This document shows positions 36,406 through 43,250 of a stretch of DNA of 64,000 bases, in pieces. The translations under genes and the position numbers were made by a program. Within the stretch, counting starts at the first letter, position 1, and every line of letters starts with the position of its first letter. This DNA comes from a virus. The notes beneath the pieces are model-generated. The model did no database searches, was not told the origin of the DNA, and saw nothing but the letters and a program-made list of their open reading frames with translations. The stretch covers positions 1 through 64,000 of the IMG/VR virus record IMGVR_UViG_3300047550_002841; one strand, 5' to 3'.

Positions 36406-36870
36406 TGACCTTTGGTCAACCTAGGTTTTAAAATGCGTAACCAACATTTGTTGGTGTCGGACTGAGGCAATTTCAGTGGCTTTAAAGGGTTTCAACCTTA
36501 AGGTTGGCTTGCCTTAAATAAAAAGTTTGTGTCTCTCTTCAAATCAAACCCTTGGTTTGCCTCAGAAAAAGTGTCCAATTTTGAGTGTCCAATTTTCTAT
36601 ACGAAGTATAGGTTTATATATTTAACAGAGTTTCAAACTCTTAAGAGTTTGGTAGGACCTTAAAGAGATAGTTGAAGAGCCTCGTGCCGGGGTGTGCAAG
36701 CGTGACTTTGGCGTGTAGAACTGTGGATCAAAGTGACGAGGCTGGATGTATGCTTGAGGATGTATGTTTGGATGCTTGATGGTGTGTGTATGACGCAAGA
36801 TTAAACGAAGTTTAGATGAATTGTGGACAACTAATTTTATCCTTTAGGATAAGAGGTGTGGATAAGGTGG
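36406..36870. other. Putative replication origin: palindromes, iterons and DnaA-box-like sites
   Basis: Bases 36106-36987 carry no convincing gene. From 36406 there is a run of short palindromes: TGACCTTTGGTCA 36406-36418, ACCAACATTTGTTGGT 36440-36455, CAACCTTAAGGTTG 36493-36506, CAAACCCTTGGTTTG 36545-36559, TATACGAAGTATA 36598-36610, CAAACTCTTAAGAGTTTG 36634-36651. GTGTCCAATTTT is directly repeated at 36571 and 36585. DnaA-box-like sites follow: TGTGGATCA 36722-36730, TGTGGACAA 36822-36830, TGTGGATAA 36857-36865. The last is the exact complement of the consensus TTATCCACA. An AT stem-loop lies at 36837-36852. GCCTCGT (36679) and ACGAGGC (36736) form an outer stem. The phage also encodes a DnaA domain IV-like protein. 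Origin function is inference. Confidence 0.5.
36744..36780. repeat. Iteron-like direct repeats
   Basis: Three adjacent units beginning GGATG: GGATGTATGCTTGA (36744-36757), GGATGTATGTTTG (36758-36770) and GGATGCTTGAT (36770-36780). They lie between two DnaA-box-like sites. Repeats of this kind bind initiators in plasmid and phage origins. Confidence 0.55.
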
Positions 36871-36911
36871 TTTGGTGAACTGAGGGAGGGAAGCCCTAAT
36901 TACTTTGGGTT

Positions 36912-36968
36912 TTTATAGAGTTATTTACTCACCCTTTTTAGGGTGAGGTAAGTAAATAACTCTTATAT
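36912..36968. repeat. Long hairpin upstream of the 312-aa gene
   Basis: GAGTTATTTAC (36918-36928) pairs with GTAAATAACTC (36952-36962), and inside it CTCACCC pairs with GGGTGAG around TTTTTA. AT pairs extend it to 36912 and 36968. No T-run follows, so it is not a simple terminator. It lies 20 bases before the ATG at 36988 and resembles in design the hairpins at 38756, 40639 and 42944. Confidence 0.75.
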
Positions 36969-36987
36969 AAAAACACAAAGTAAAATT

Positions 36988-37926
36988 ATGAAAACTGCAA
37001 AAAACACCAAGACAATGCAAAGCATCACTGCCAACATCACTGAGTCAATGAAACAGAGTTTCGTTGAAAGTAGCAAGACAATGAGTAAGGATGAAATCCT
37101 TAGCCATTTGAGTTCATTCGCTAACCGTAAGGTTAAGAAAGCGTGGTTAACAAAGCGGATTAACGACAGAGTCGTTTACCTTACATTCTTAAAGCAAGCA
37201 TCAACCGAAGGTTGGAAGCACTTTTATGGTCAGCCTATTCATCAGAAGTTTGTAGAACTTCAGATGTCTACTCTTCAATCTATGATTGATGTTCGTTTAA
37301 AACTTTCTCCTGAAGGAGAACGAGAGGCACTGTATGAGACTTATGTAAGTCCTTTAACTAAAGTTCAACCAAAGGTTGTTCAGAAGCCCCAAGCCAAAGT
37401 TCAACCGAAGGTTGTCAAGGAAGTTCCTCAGCCAAAGGTTGCCAAGGTAGTCAAGATTACCAAGCCACAACCGAAGGTTGTTGAGCAAGACGAAATGACA
37501 AGAGTCATTGATCTTCTTTCAGAAGTGACCAAGCAAGTTACAACTTGTCTCAACAAGTTGGTTGAACACAGCAATGCAATTGCTGAATTGCAAAAGGTTG
37601 TCAACCAACCGAAGGTTGTAGAGAAGCCTAAGGCAGTTAAACAACCAAAGGTTGTAGCCAAGGGACCGAAGTTGACTGAGTTGCTTAGCAAAGACAAGCC
37701 AACCAAACAACCAAAGGTTGCCAAGGCTGAGCCAACAACTCCTAAAGGAGTCAAGGCTAAGAAACAACCAAAGGTTGGTCCTGCAGTAAGCCTCATGACG
37801 GCTTTTTGGAATGCTGCTCAGCCAAAGCAAGACAAGAAATCTAAGATTTCTCACGAAGATGCTTTCCAACATCGTTCCGATGTAGAAAAAGGTCAGTACA
37901 AGAAGTTTCGCATGGAGGTTTTTTAA
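36988..37926 (+). CDS. QPKV-repeat protein (312 aa)
   Basis: The first 120 residues are helical and basic (KDEILSHLSSFANRKVKKAW, FVELQMSTLQSMIDVRL). After residue 125 the protein is a Lys/Pro/Val-rich repeat region with at least nine QPKV units, interrupted by one helical, coiled-coil-like stretch (MTRVIDLLSEVTKQVTTCL). Overall it is very basic, like nucleoid-associated or DNA-coating proteins. The repeats come from a 13-base palindrome, CAACC(A/G)AAGGTTG, present at 37366, 37402, 37468, 37606, 37642, 37708 and 37765. One more copy (37202) is read in another frame. Its stop codon lies inside the terminator hairpin. Function unknown; placement next to the origin-like region suggests a DNA-related role. 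Confidence 0.6.
   Translation: MKTAKNTKTMQSITANITESMKQSFVESSKTMSKDEILSHLSSFANRKVKKAWLTKRINDRVVYLTFLKQASTEGWKHFYGQPIHQKFVELQMSTLQSMIDVRLKLSPEGEREALYETYVSPLTKVQPKVVQKPQAKVQPKVVKEVPQPKVAKVVKITKPQPKVVEQDEMTRVIDLLSEVTKQVTTCLNKLVEHSNAIAELQKVVNQPKVVEKPKAVKQPKVVAKGPKLTELLSKDKPTKQPKVAKAEPTTPKGVKAKKQPKVGPAVSLMTAFWNAAQPKQDKKSKISHEDAFQHRSDVEKGQYKKFRMEVF
37202..37777. repeat. Dispersed 13-base palindromic repeat CAACC(A/G)AAGGTTG
   Basis: Eight exact copies lie in this gene at 37202, 37366, 37402, 37468, 37606, 37642, 37708 and 37765. A ninth lies in the neighbouring gene at 38545, and a related palindrome lies in the origin region at 36493. Each can form a 5-bp hairpin with a 3-base loop. Confidence 0.8.
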
Positions 37927-37938
37927 CCTCCATGTTTT
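37911..37938 (+). terminator. Terminator overlapping the end of the QPKV gene
   Basis: CATGGAGGTT (37911-37920) and AACCTCCATG (37925-37934) form a perfect 10-bp stem with a TTTT loop, followed by TTTT. The stop codon of the gene (37924-37926) is part of the hairpin. Confidence 0.75.
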
Positions 37939-37976
37939 ACAAAAGTTTCACCAATTAACCATTCAAAGAAAAAATC

Positions 37977-38075
37977 ATGCAGTTATTAAAAGAAATCACC
38001 ATCGGAATCGCTTTGCTTTCCCTAATTGCCTACGGCATCTATTGGATGCTTGACATCAAAAATCTTAAAAACTAA
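37977..38075 (+). CDS. Very small membrane protein (32 aa)
   Basis: A 32-aa frame with one hydrophobic helix (ITIGIALLSLIAYGIYWML) and a charged C-terminus (DIKNLKN). Its leader TTCAAAGAAAAAATC is the A-rich kind used by its neighbours. It lies 5 bases before the next membrane protein gene. A single-pass inner membrane peptide; role unknown. Confidence 0.5.
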   Translation: MQLLKEITIGIALLSLIAYGIYWMLDIKNLKN

Positions 38076-38079
38076 ATCT

Positions 38080-38247
38080 ATGAAAAAAGACTCACAAACC
38101 ATCGTCCTCCTTCTATTTGCATTGGCTTTCTACACAAACGCAGTTTGGTCTGCCTTTTCTAATGACTTGCCTGCTCTCGTAATCAGTGGCATTATGTGCC
38201 TACTATTCGCTGGGATTGCAACCTTTTCAGTTCTCAAAAATAATTAA
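38080..38247 (+). CDS. Small two-helix membrane protein (55 aa)
   Basis: The start is at the ATG at 38080 (KKDSQTIVLLL). Two hydrophobic segments (about residues 6-24 and 29-50) are separated by a short loop containing SNDLP, with a basic N-terminus. Small membrane proteins of this shape can be holin-like or superinfection-exclusion factors, but it sits in the early/accessory region rather than with lysis genes. Confidence 0.5.
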   Translation: MKKDSQTIVLLLFALAFYTNAVWSAFSNDLPALVISGIMCLLFAGIATFSVLKNN

Positions 38248-38256
38248 TCTACGATT

Positions 38257-38748
38257 ATGGAAAACAATATGCTAAACAACTTTCAACAAATTGACAAAGT
38301 CAAACTCTACAATGTAGAAACTTACATTCATGGTGATCAACTAGAAGTTGAAACCTTTGTCAAAGAATTGAACACTCTTGCCAAACAAACAAAGTTTGAA
38401 TACGAACTGACCGAAGCAGTCCCATCGTTAGATGGCGAGGAAATTGACCCTAATCAATCTGTCTATCTTGTGTATGGTATAGTCACAGAAAAAGATATCA
38501 AAGACTTGAACTTGCATTTGGACTTTCTCATCAGCGACTACCAACAACCAAAGGTTGAATTCATTCCTATTGCTGAAGACTTTTGTCTTATGATTGACGG
38601 CAAATCCGATGGCTATGTTTATCATTATACAACTATAGTTGATATGATAAATGACGGCTTTACTTGGAAATCTAATGAAAAGTTCAAGAGGATGACTCGC
38701 ATGAATCACGATGAGTTGCAACACTTCCTCAACAACCGAAAATACTAA
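38257..38748 (+). CDS. Hypothetical accessory protein (163 aa)
   Basis: An acidic mixed alpha/beta 163-aa protein with no recognised motif. It contains one QPKV (YQQPKVEF) encoded by the same CAACCAAAGGTTG palindrome (38545-38557) that builds the repeats of the 312-aa protein. A long hairpin follows 8 bases after its stop. Confidence 0.55.
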   Translation: MENNMLNNFQQIDKVKLYNVETYIHGDQLEVETFVKELNTLAKQTKFEYELTEAVPSLDGEEIDPNQSVYLVYGIVTEKDIKDLNLHLDFLISDYQQPKVEFIPIAEDFCLMIDGKSDGYVYHYTTIVDMINDGFTWKSNEKFKRMTRMNHDELQHFLNNRKY

Positions 38749-38755
38749 TGTTCTT

Positions 38756-38822
38756 TACTCTCTCTTCTTTTGTATATACCCTGAGTTCTTACGAAGGGTT
38801 ATACAAAAGATTAGAGAGAGTT
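38756..38822. repeat. Long intergenic hairpin
   Basis: ACTCTCTCT (38757-38765) pairs with AGAGAGAGT (38813-38821), TTTTGTATA with TATACAAAA, and ACCC with GGGT, around the loop TGAGTTCTTACGAA. There are small internal bulges and no T-run after it. The loop resembles that of the hairpin at 40639-40700 (TGAGTTTATGA). Confidence 0.75.
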
Positions 38823-38881
38823 AATAAGGCTCTGAGACCCCAACCAAAACCACAAACCAAACCACACATCAAAGAAAAATC

Positions 38882-39088
38882 ATGTCTACCAACTTCGTTT
38901 ACCTCGTATTTCAAGTAATGCCATTTGACGACTATCGCCATGAATTTGAAGGTGCTTTCAGCACTAAAGAATTGGCTGAAAACTACAAGCAATATCTTAT
39001 TGCTTTAGAGACAGAAAAAGACTCTCAAACCGACCCTAATGACTTTTATGTAACTCAAGTTACACTTGACAGAACCAAATCACACTAA
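38882..39088 (+). CDS. Small hypothetical protein (68 aa)
   Basis: FVYLVFQVMPFDDYRHEFEG, then AFSTKELAENYKQYL: a beta strand, a loop and a helix. This layout is seen in many small phage proteins with an 'FST..LAE.Y' phrase, a loosely conserved family of unknown function. The leader CATCAAAGAAAAATC is A-rich, without a Shine-Dalgarno. Confidence 0.55.
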   Translation: MSTNFVYLVFQVMPFDDYRHEFEGAFSTKELAENYKQYLIALETEKDSQTDPNDFYVTQVTLDRTKSH

Positions 39089-39100
39089 TCACAGAAAAAT

Positions 39101-39412
39101 ATGAAAAAGAAAACATCATCATCAATCCTCATCAACGGAATCAAAGATTTACATCCAATGTACCAAGGTTATCTTATAGATAGACTGAAACACGACATTG
39201 AACACATCAAAGATGCATTGCCCGATCTCTATGAACAAGATAAAATAGACACTGCCAATGGCAAAATCAGTATGTTTCACCCCAATTTCTATGTTACTTA
39301 TGTAAATCAAATCACCGACATCATTGATGCAATTGATAGGAACTATCATGACAATTGGAAATCTGACGAAGTATTTATACCAACCCCAAAAGTGCCTTAC
39401 TTTGAAAATTAA
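39101..39412 (+). CDS. Small hypothetical protein (103 aa)
   Basis: A helical 103-aa protein with DIEHIKDALPDLYEQDK and VNQITDIIDAIDRNYHDNW. The leader contains TAATCACAGAAAAA, the phrase shared by several genes in this region. Function unknown. Confidence 0.55.
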   Translation: MKKKTSSSILINGIKDLHPMYQGYLIDRLKHDIEHIKDALPDLYEQDKIDTANGKISMFHPNFYVTYVNQITDIIDAIDRNYHDNWKSDEVFIPTPKVPYFEN

Positions 39413-39426
39413 TCACAGAAAAACCT

Positions 39427-39669
39427 ATGTACATCTTTATTGAAACCAAGTTTACACTTGAAATTAGACCATGTTACCATTGTACCTCGATTTATCGGGG
39501 TACAATTACCAAACTCTACGCCATTACTCTCAAAGATCAGAGATCAAAGAAAGAATTGACTCATCGGCTTGTTCACGAAGATGAAATCTTAACCACAATT
39601 GAAGACATTCTACCACTTTACTCACAGCAAATTGCAAACCAAATCAAAGCAGAATTTAATCTAATCTAA
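39427..39669 (+). CDS. Small hypothetical protein with internal hairpin (80 aa)
   Basis: An 80-aa protein with a beta-rich first half (YIFIETKFTLEIRPCYHCTS) and a helical end (DILPLYSQQIANQIKAEF). The segment 39479-39506 (ATTGTACC ... GGTACAAT) forms a hairpin inside the coding region. It starts after the shared AATCACAGAAAAA leader and ends 2 bases before the next gene. Confidence 0.5.
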   Translation: MYIFIETKFTLEIRPCYHCTSIYRGTITKLYAITLKDQRSKKELTHRLVHEDEILTTIEDILPLYSQQIANQIKAEFNLI

Positions 39670-39671
39670 TC

Positions 39672-40235
39672 ATGAAACTACAAACCATTACCTCTGGTAA
39701 CATCACCGTTGAACTCTATCTTGACGATAGTCCCGAAAATCCAAGAATGAACGACAATGAAACTAAGTTCGTTATGTTCCATAAACTTTACAAACTACCA
39801 AACGAAACAGGTATCCCAAATTACTCTGAGTTCTTTAACTCATGGCAAGAAATGCAACTTGACTTGCAGTCAAAATTCAAGTATGTAACTTCGGTTTACA
39901 TGCTAAGTCATGGCTCTATTCACTTTTCTTTGACTGACTTCAATGATAGATGGGATTCGGGACAAGTTGGTTTTATCGTATCTAATAATGGAACATTAGA
40001 CCAATTCAAAATGCATGCTCAAATTGAACTCATGGAATATGGCTATTATGCTAATGGAGATTGCTTCGGCTACACAGTCAATCACTCAGAGATAGAAGAT
40101 ACAGAGTCAGGATGGAACTTCCTTGGTGGTGACCATCACGAAAGTGGATTGGTAGATTGTTTAAGCGATACTTTAGAGTATAGTTTTAATCAGAGCCCCG
40201 AGACTATTAACGAAATCATCAAACAATTAAACTAA
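39672..40235 (+). CDS. Conserved phage protein with WDSGQVGF motif (187 aa)
   Basis: The middle of the protein reads VYMLSHGSIHFSLTDFNDRW, then DSGQVGFIV. This HSG/HGS...DRWDSGQVGF pattern is found in a widespread phage and plasmid protein family of unknown function. The N-terminus contains DDSPENPRMNDNETKFVMFH, matching the opening of that family (D.NPR..D). It is cytoplasmic, acidic, with no membrane segment. The family has been suggested to have anti-defence roles in some contexts; the sequence alone does not show this. Confidence 0.65.
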   Translation: MKLQTITSGNITVELYLDDSPENPRMNDNETKFVMFHKLYKLPNETGIPNYSEFFNSWQEMQLDLQSKFKYVTSVYMLSHGSIHFSLTDFNDRWDSGQVGFIVSNNGTLDQFKMHAQIELMEYGYYANGDCFGYTVNHSEIEDTESGWNFLGGDHHESGLVDCLSDTLEYSFNQSPETINEIIKQLN

Positions 40236-40262
40236 TCAAAGAAAAACTAAATCACAGAAATT

Positions 40263-40622
40263 ATGGGACGCTATTATTCAGGAGACATCGAAGGCAAATT
40301 TTGGTTTGCTTTACAATCATCAGATTGTGCCGACAGATTCGGCAGAACTGGGCTAACGCCAAATTACATTGAGTACTATTTTGAAGCAGAAGACTTAGCC
40401 GAAGTTGAAGCAGAAATCCAAAGGATTGAAACTACACTTGGAGAGTTCAAAGAAAAAATAGATAAATTCTTTGAGGTCAACAATGGTTGGAACGACCAAA
40501 TGCTTGCCGATAACGGCATTTCAAGATACCTTTTGTCTGAGTACGCTGATCTGTACCTTGGCTACAAGATACGAGATGCAATCAAGGAAAACGGAAGTTG
40601 CCAATTTACGGCTGAATGGTAA
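40263..40622 (+). CDS. Conserved phage protein MGRYYSGDIEGKF family (119 aa)
   Basis: The opening MGRYYSGDIEGKFWFALQSS and the later SEYADLYLGYKIRDAI with GSCQF before the end match a small, well conserved family in phages of diverse hosts with no assigned function. The central part is helical and acidic. The leader AAATCACAGAAATT is of the regional type. A long hairpin follows its stop by 16 bases. Confidence 0.65.
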   Translation: MGRYYSGDIEGKFWFALQSSDCADRFGRTGLTPNYIEYYFEAEDLAEVEAEIQRIETTLGEFKEKIDKFFEVNNGWNDQMLADNGISRYLLSEYADLYLGYKIRDAIKENGSCQFTAEW

Positions 40623-40638
40623 CAAAAACCACTTAAAT

Positions 40639-40700
40639 TACCTTATCCCTCTCATATAACTCTGAGTTTATGAAGAGTTATCTGAGAGGTAGATAAGGTA
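40639..40700. repeat. Long intergenic hairpin
   Basis: TACCTTATC (40639-40647) pairs with GATAAGGTA (40692-40700), then CCTCTC with GAGAGG and ATAACTCT with AGAGTTAT around GAGTTTATGA. There is no T-run after it. It lies 34 bases before the Gp88-like gene. Confidence 0.75.
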
Positions 40701-40733
40701 AACTAAATTAATCCAATCAACAAAGAAAACACC

Positions 40734-41477
40734 ATGAAAACACAAATCGAATTCACAGTACCTGCACATCTTTTGTCTGATGGCAAAAGTAATGCAAAAA
40801 CCAAGAAAAACCATCGCCCTACCAAGATTTTATATCTTGCTCCTGCGGAACAAAATGCCCTTGGCGTTAATCTATGTCCCTTTGCATCCAAAGGATGTAC
40901 TAAATCTTGCTTGTTTACTGCAGGAATGGGGGTGTATGCCAATGTCAAGCAATCACGAATGAACCGAACTCACTACTATCTACAAGATAGGTTCAACTTT
41001 CTTAATCAAATGGCTCACGAAATCACCAATACCGCAAAGCGGTTGCAAAAACTCGATAAGCCTTTGGCTGTTCGTCTTAATGGTACTTCAGATGTCAAGT
41101 TGGTTGAGCAACTTGTTGCTTCTTATGGCAACGACATCCCATCCAATGTTATCTTCTACGACTACACAAAAATCCCGAAAAAAGCTGGCGAGTATACACT
41201 CAAAAGTGGTCACCGCTATGTTGTCACCTTTAGTTTATCGGAAGATAATTGGGAAAACTTTGAGTGGCTTGTAGGTAACAAGTTAGCAGTCGGTGCGGCA
41301 GTCTTCGCAGTCAAGAAAGATCAACCTTTGCCTGAGTTTTACAAAGGTATGCCTGTCGTTGACGGTGACTCTCGAGATGACTTGATGCTTGATGTACCTA
41401 AAGGTACTATTTTGGGACTCAGAGCCAAAGGCAAAGCCTTAAAAGACCAATCAGGATTTGTTATACAAAACTTTTAA
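40734..41477 (+). CDS. Gp88-like phage protein (247 aa)
   Basis: The sequence shows NAKTKKN, ILYLAPAEQNALGVNLCPFA, then SKGCTKSCLFTAG and later PLAVRLNGTSDV, NVIFYDYTK and VTFSLSEDN. The Cys cluster (CPFASKGCTKSC) and Leu/Asn/Gly phrases are those of the 'gene product 88' family of phages. That family is of unknown biochemical role, possibly metal-binding. The 247-aa length is typical. Downstream members of the run are two small paralogous genes. Confidence 0.75.
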   Translation: MKTQIEFTVPAHLLSDGKSNAKTKKNHRPTKILYLAPAEQNALGVNLCPFASKGCTKSCLFTAGMGVYANVKQSRMNRTHYYLQDRFNFLNQMAHEITNTAKRLQKLDKPLAVRLNGTSDVKLVEQLVASYGNDIPSNVIFYDYTKIPKKAGEYTLKSGHRYVVTFSLSEDNWENFEWLVGNKLAVGAAVFAVKKDQPLPEFYKGMPVVDGDSRDDLMLDVPKGTILGLRAKGKALKDQSGFVIQNF

Positions 41478-41488
41478 TCACAACAACT

Positions 41489-41683
41489 ATGATACTTCAA
41501 AAAGAATTAACCGAAGAAACCCTTGACAATGCAAGAGCATGGTTTGAATCACTTGGCTACTCAGTCGAAATCTCATGTAGTACTTTGTACCTTGAACTTG
41601 ACTGCTGTTCAGTTGAACTATCTCAATCAGAGATTGAATGCAGAGCAGAATTATGGATAAATCACCTCAATCGCAAAGACTAA
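41489..41683 (+). CDS. Small protein, paralogue of next gene (64 aa)
   Basis: LDNARAWFESLGYSVEISCS, then TLYLELDCCSVELSQSEIEC and RAELWI. The same order occurs in the next gene (LEKAFRWFQENGHEVTM, TLYIVVW, VQVSTAEIDYRAELW). The two probably arose by tandem duplication. Function unknown. Confidence 0.6.
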   Translation: MILQKELTEETLDNARAWFESLGYSVEISCSTLYLELDCCSVELSQSEIECRAELWINHLNRKD

Positions 41684-41695
41684 TCACAGAAAAAC

Positions 41696-41884
41696 ATGAG
41701 CAATTTAGAAAAAGCATTCCGTTGGTTCCAAGAAAATGGTCATGAAGTGACCATGGATGACAACACTTTGTACATTGTAGTATGGAATACTACTTTGGAA
41801 GAGTCAATCGATGTACAAGTCAGCACTGCGGAAATTGACTACCGAGCAGAACTATGGCAAAGCCTACAAACCAATCAAAACTAA
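41696..41884 (+). CDS. Small protein, paralogue of previous gene (62 aa)
   Basis: A helix-strand-strand-helix pattern like the 64-aa neighbour, with the shared end (S/T)(Q/A)EI(E/D)(C/Y)RAELW. The leader TAATCACAGAAAAAC is repeated almost exactly before this gene and the next, which fits duplication of gene plus leader. Confidence 0.6.
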   Translation: MSNLEKAFRWFQENGHEVTMDDNTLYIVVWNTTLEESIDVQVSTAEIDYRAELWQSLQTNQN

Positions 41885-41897
41885 TCACAGAAAAACT

Positions 41898-42113
41898 ATG
41901 GACATTAATCAAAAATCATCAGCAGACCACATCATCGAGCATTTAATTGCCATCGATGTAGACGGAGAAACTATGCACTACATCATTGAAAAAACAGGTT
42001 TGAGTTATCAAATGCTTCATCAACTAATCATGTTGGCAGGTGACAATGAACTCAACTATGTTCTTTCAGAACGAAACGAAATTCACGACCAAGGAAAAAA
42101 CACACATTTATGA
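41898..42113 (+). CDS. Small hypothetical protein (71 aa)
   Basis: The start is at the ATG at 41898 after the leader TAATCACAGAAAAACT. A helical acidic protein: HIIEHLIAIDVDGETMHYII, then SYQMLHQLIM, suggestive of a small helical (possibly HTH-like) fold. It overlaps the next gene as ATGA. Confidence 0.5.
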   Translation: MDINQKSSADHIIEHLIAIDVDGETMHYIIEKTGLSYQMLHQLIMLAGDNELNYVLSERNEIHDQGKNTHL

Positions 42114-42412
42114 TAACAAAAACGAAAGCACTCGAAATTATTGACTCAGGCAAGTTCTTTTCTTGCAAGTTTGTAAAACAAAACGGAGAGGTTAGAACCC
42201 TCCGTGGCAGAACTGGTGTACGAAAGTACACTGACAAAAACGGCAATTGCCAAACCATTAAAAATGTTGGCATGAAATACAAGCCAAAAGACATGGGCTA
42301 TCGTGTGGTTTTGGATCTTGACAAGAGAGAATACCGCATGATAAACACCATCACAATCGTAGAATTCAACAACCAACCAATCGGAAACTTTAACCTATCA
42401 AAATCAATCTAA
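42110..42412 (+). CDS. Conserved small phage protein (100 aa)
   Basis: KFFSCKFVKQNGEVRTLRGR, then TGVRKYTDKNG and YRVVLDLDKREYRMINTITI: a beta-rich, SH3-like layout seen in a common phage family that carries 'F.K..G..R.m..R.GV.K' and 'YR.i....i'. Unknown function. It is coupled to the gene before by ATGA and is 3 bases from the next. Confidence 0.6.
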   Translation: MITKTKALEIIDSGKFFSCKFVKQNGEVRTLRGRTGVRKYTDKNGNCQTIKNVGMKYKPKDMGYRVVLDLDKREYRMINTITIVEFNNQPIGNFNLSKSI

Positions 42413-42415
42413 GAC

Positions 42416-42667
42416 ATGAAAGCACCTGCAGGACACTACCGCAAACTAATCAGCAATCCTCACATCAGAATTGCCTTTACTCACACTCCAATTTATGGCT
42501 GTATCAAAGTTAATAGTGATTCAGTCATAGAAGAACTTAAACAAAGTAACGATGAGTATGCTCAGTATTACATCGATGGTCTTACAAGTGGTAACATGGT
42601 TACCATTGTAGAACAATCAGTTGAACACTACTATCGTAACAACGGAGAACTTTTCTTTACAACTTAA
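42416..42667 (+). CDS. Small hypothetical protein (83 aa)
   Basis: An 83-aa protein: IRIAFTHTPIYGCIKVNSDS, then helix EELKQSNDEYAQYYIDGL and strand MVTIVEQSVEHYY. Not recognised. It is tightly placed, with 3-base gaps on both sides. Confidence 0.55.
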   Translation: MKAPAGHYRKLISNPHIRIAFTHTPIYGCIKVNSDSVIEELKQSNDEYAQYYIDGLTSGNMVTIVEQSVEHYYRNNGELFFTT

Positions 42668-42670
42668 TCT

Positions 42671-42937
42671 ATGATAAAAGTATATTTTCAATCAGAGATT
42701 GGTAGCCACTCAGAGTTAGTGGCTACCTTTAAATCAGACGAAATGTATCAACACTTCATCCCAATGCTTGAGCATCTTGCCTCTAAACAACGCTGTTTTG
42801 TCACTGAGACTATGTCTGAGTTTGACATTGCAGAAGTAATCCCCAATCAATTGACGCAGGTACTAACCTCACTTGAGGAAGGTGATTTCAATGGGGCAAC
42901 AATGGAACTTGAAGATTTAATCGACCGCCTAAAATAA
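42671..42937 (+). CDS. Small hypothetical protein (88 aa)
   Basis: An acidic 88-aa protein: MIKVYFQSEIGSHSELVATF, a helix (SDEMYQHFIPMLEHLASKQR) and a terminal helix (NGATMELEDLIDRL). Not recognised. A long perfect hairpin follows 6 bases after the stop. Confidence 0.55.
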   Translation: MIKVYFQSEIGSHSELVATFKSDEMYQHFIPMLEHLASKQRCFVTETMSEFDIAEVIPNQLTQVLTSLEEGDFNGATMELEDLIDRLK

Positions 42938-42943
42938 ACTAAA

Positions 42944-43009
42944 TTATCTATGTCATCTTTGAGTATACCCCATATTTATGGGGGGTATACTCAAAGAGAC
43001 AATAGATAA
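42944..43009. repeat. Long intergenic hairpin with perfect 16-bp stem
   Basis: TCTTTGAGTATACCCC (42956-42971) is perfectly complementary to GGGGTATACTCAAAGA (42982-42997), and outer TTATCTAT/ATAGATAA (42944-42951 and 43002-43009) extends it across a small internal loop. No T-run follows. It is the strongest of the four hairpins. Confidence 0.85.
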
Positions 43010-43023
43010 AACCAACAAAAATT

Positions 43024-43248
43024 ATGAACAAAACACAACAAATCGAACACAGAATGGCTATGATTTTGGATGACCTCCGAGTTATTAGACAACACATTTA
43101 CACCGAAAACCTCGGGGAATCTTTTGAAAAGCCTACAACGGTGGCTGATGAGTGTTGGACTCACTTCAACAACATCGAGATTGCTTGCGACTTAAACTCT
43201 GAAGAGAGTTTATCTTGGACATTGTTTGACCAATCAAAGAAAAAATAA
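43024..43248 (+). CDS. Small hypothetical protein (74 aa)
   Basis: An acidic helical 74-aa protein (QIEHRMAMILDDLRVIRQHI) with TTVADECWTHFNNIEIA. Not recognised. It ends 2 bases before the next gene. Confidence 0.55.
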   Translation: MNKTQQIEHRMAMILDDLRVIRQHIYTENLGESFEKPTTVADECWTHFNNIEIACDLNSEESLSWTLFDQSKKK

Positions 43249-43250
43249 TC

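Noticed and set aside
36080-36424. 114-aa open frame on the plus strand
   Set aside because: It runs through a terminator hairpin, a 17-base inverted repeat and a C-run, has no leader of the regional type and an unlikely composition; treated as chance.
37428-37872. Long open frames on the minus strand opposite the QPKV gene
   Set aside because: They are shadows of the repeats; codon use and low complexity fit the plus-strand gene.
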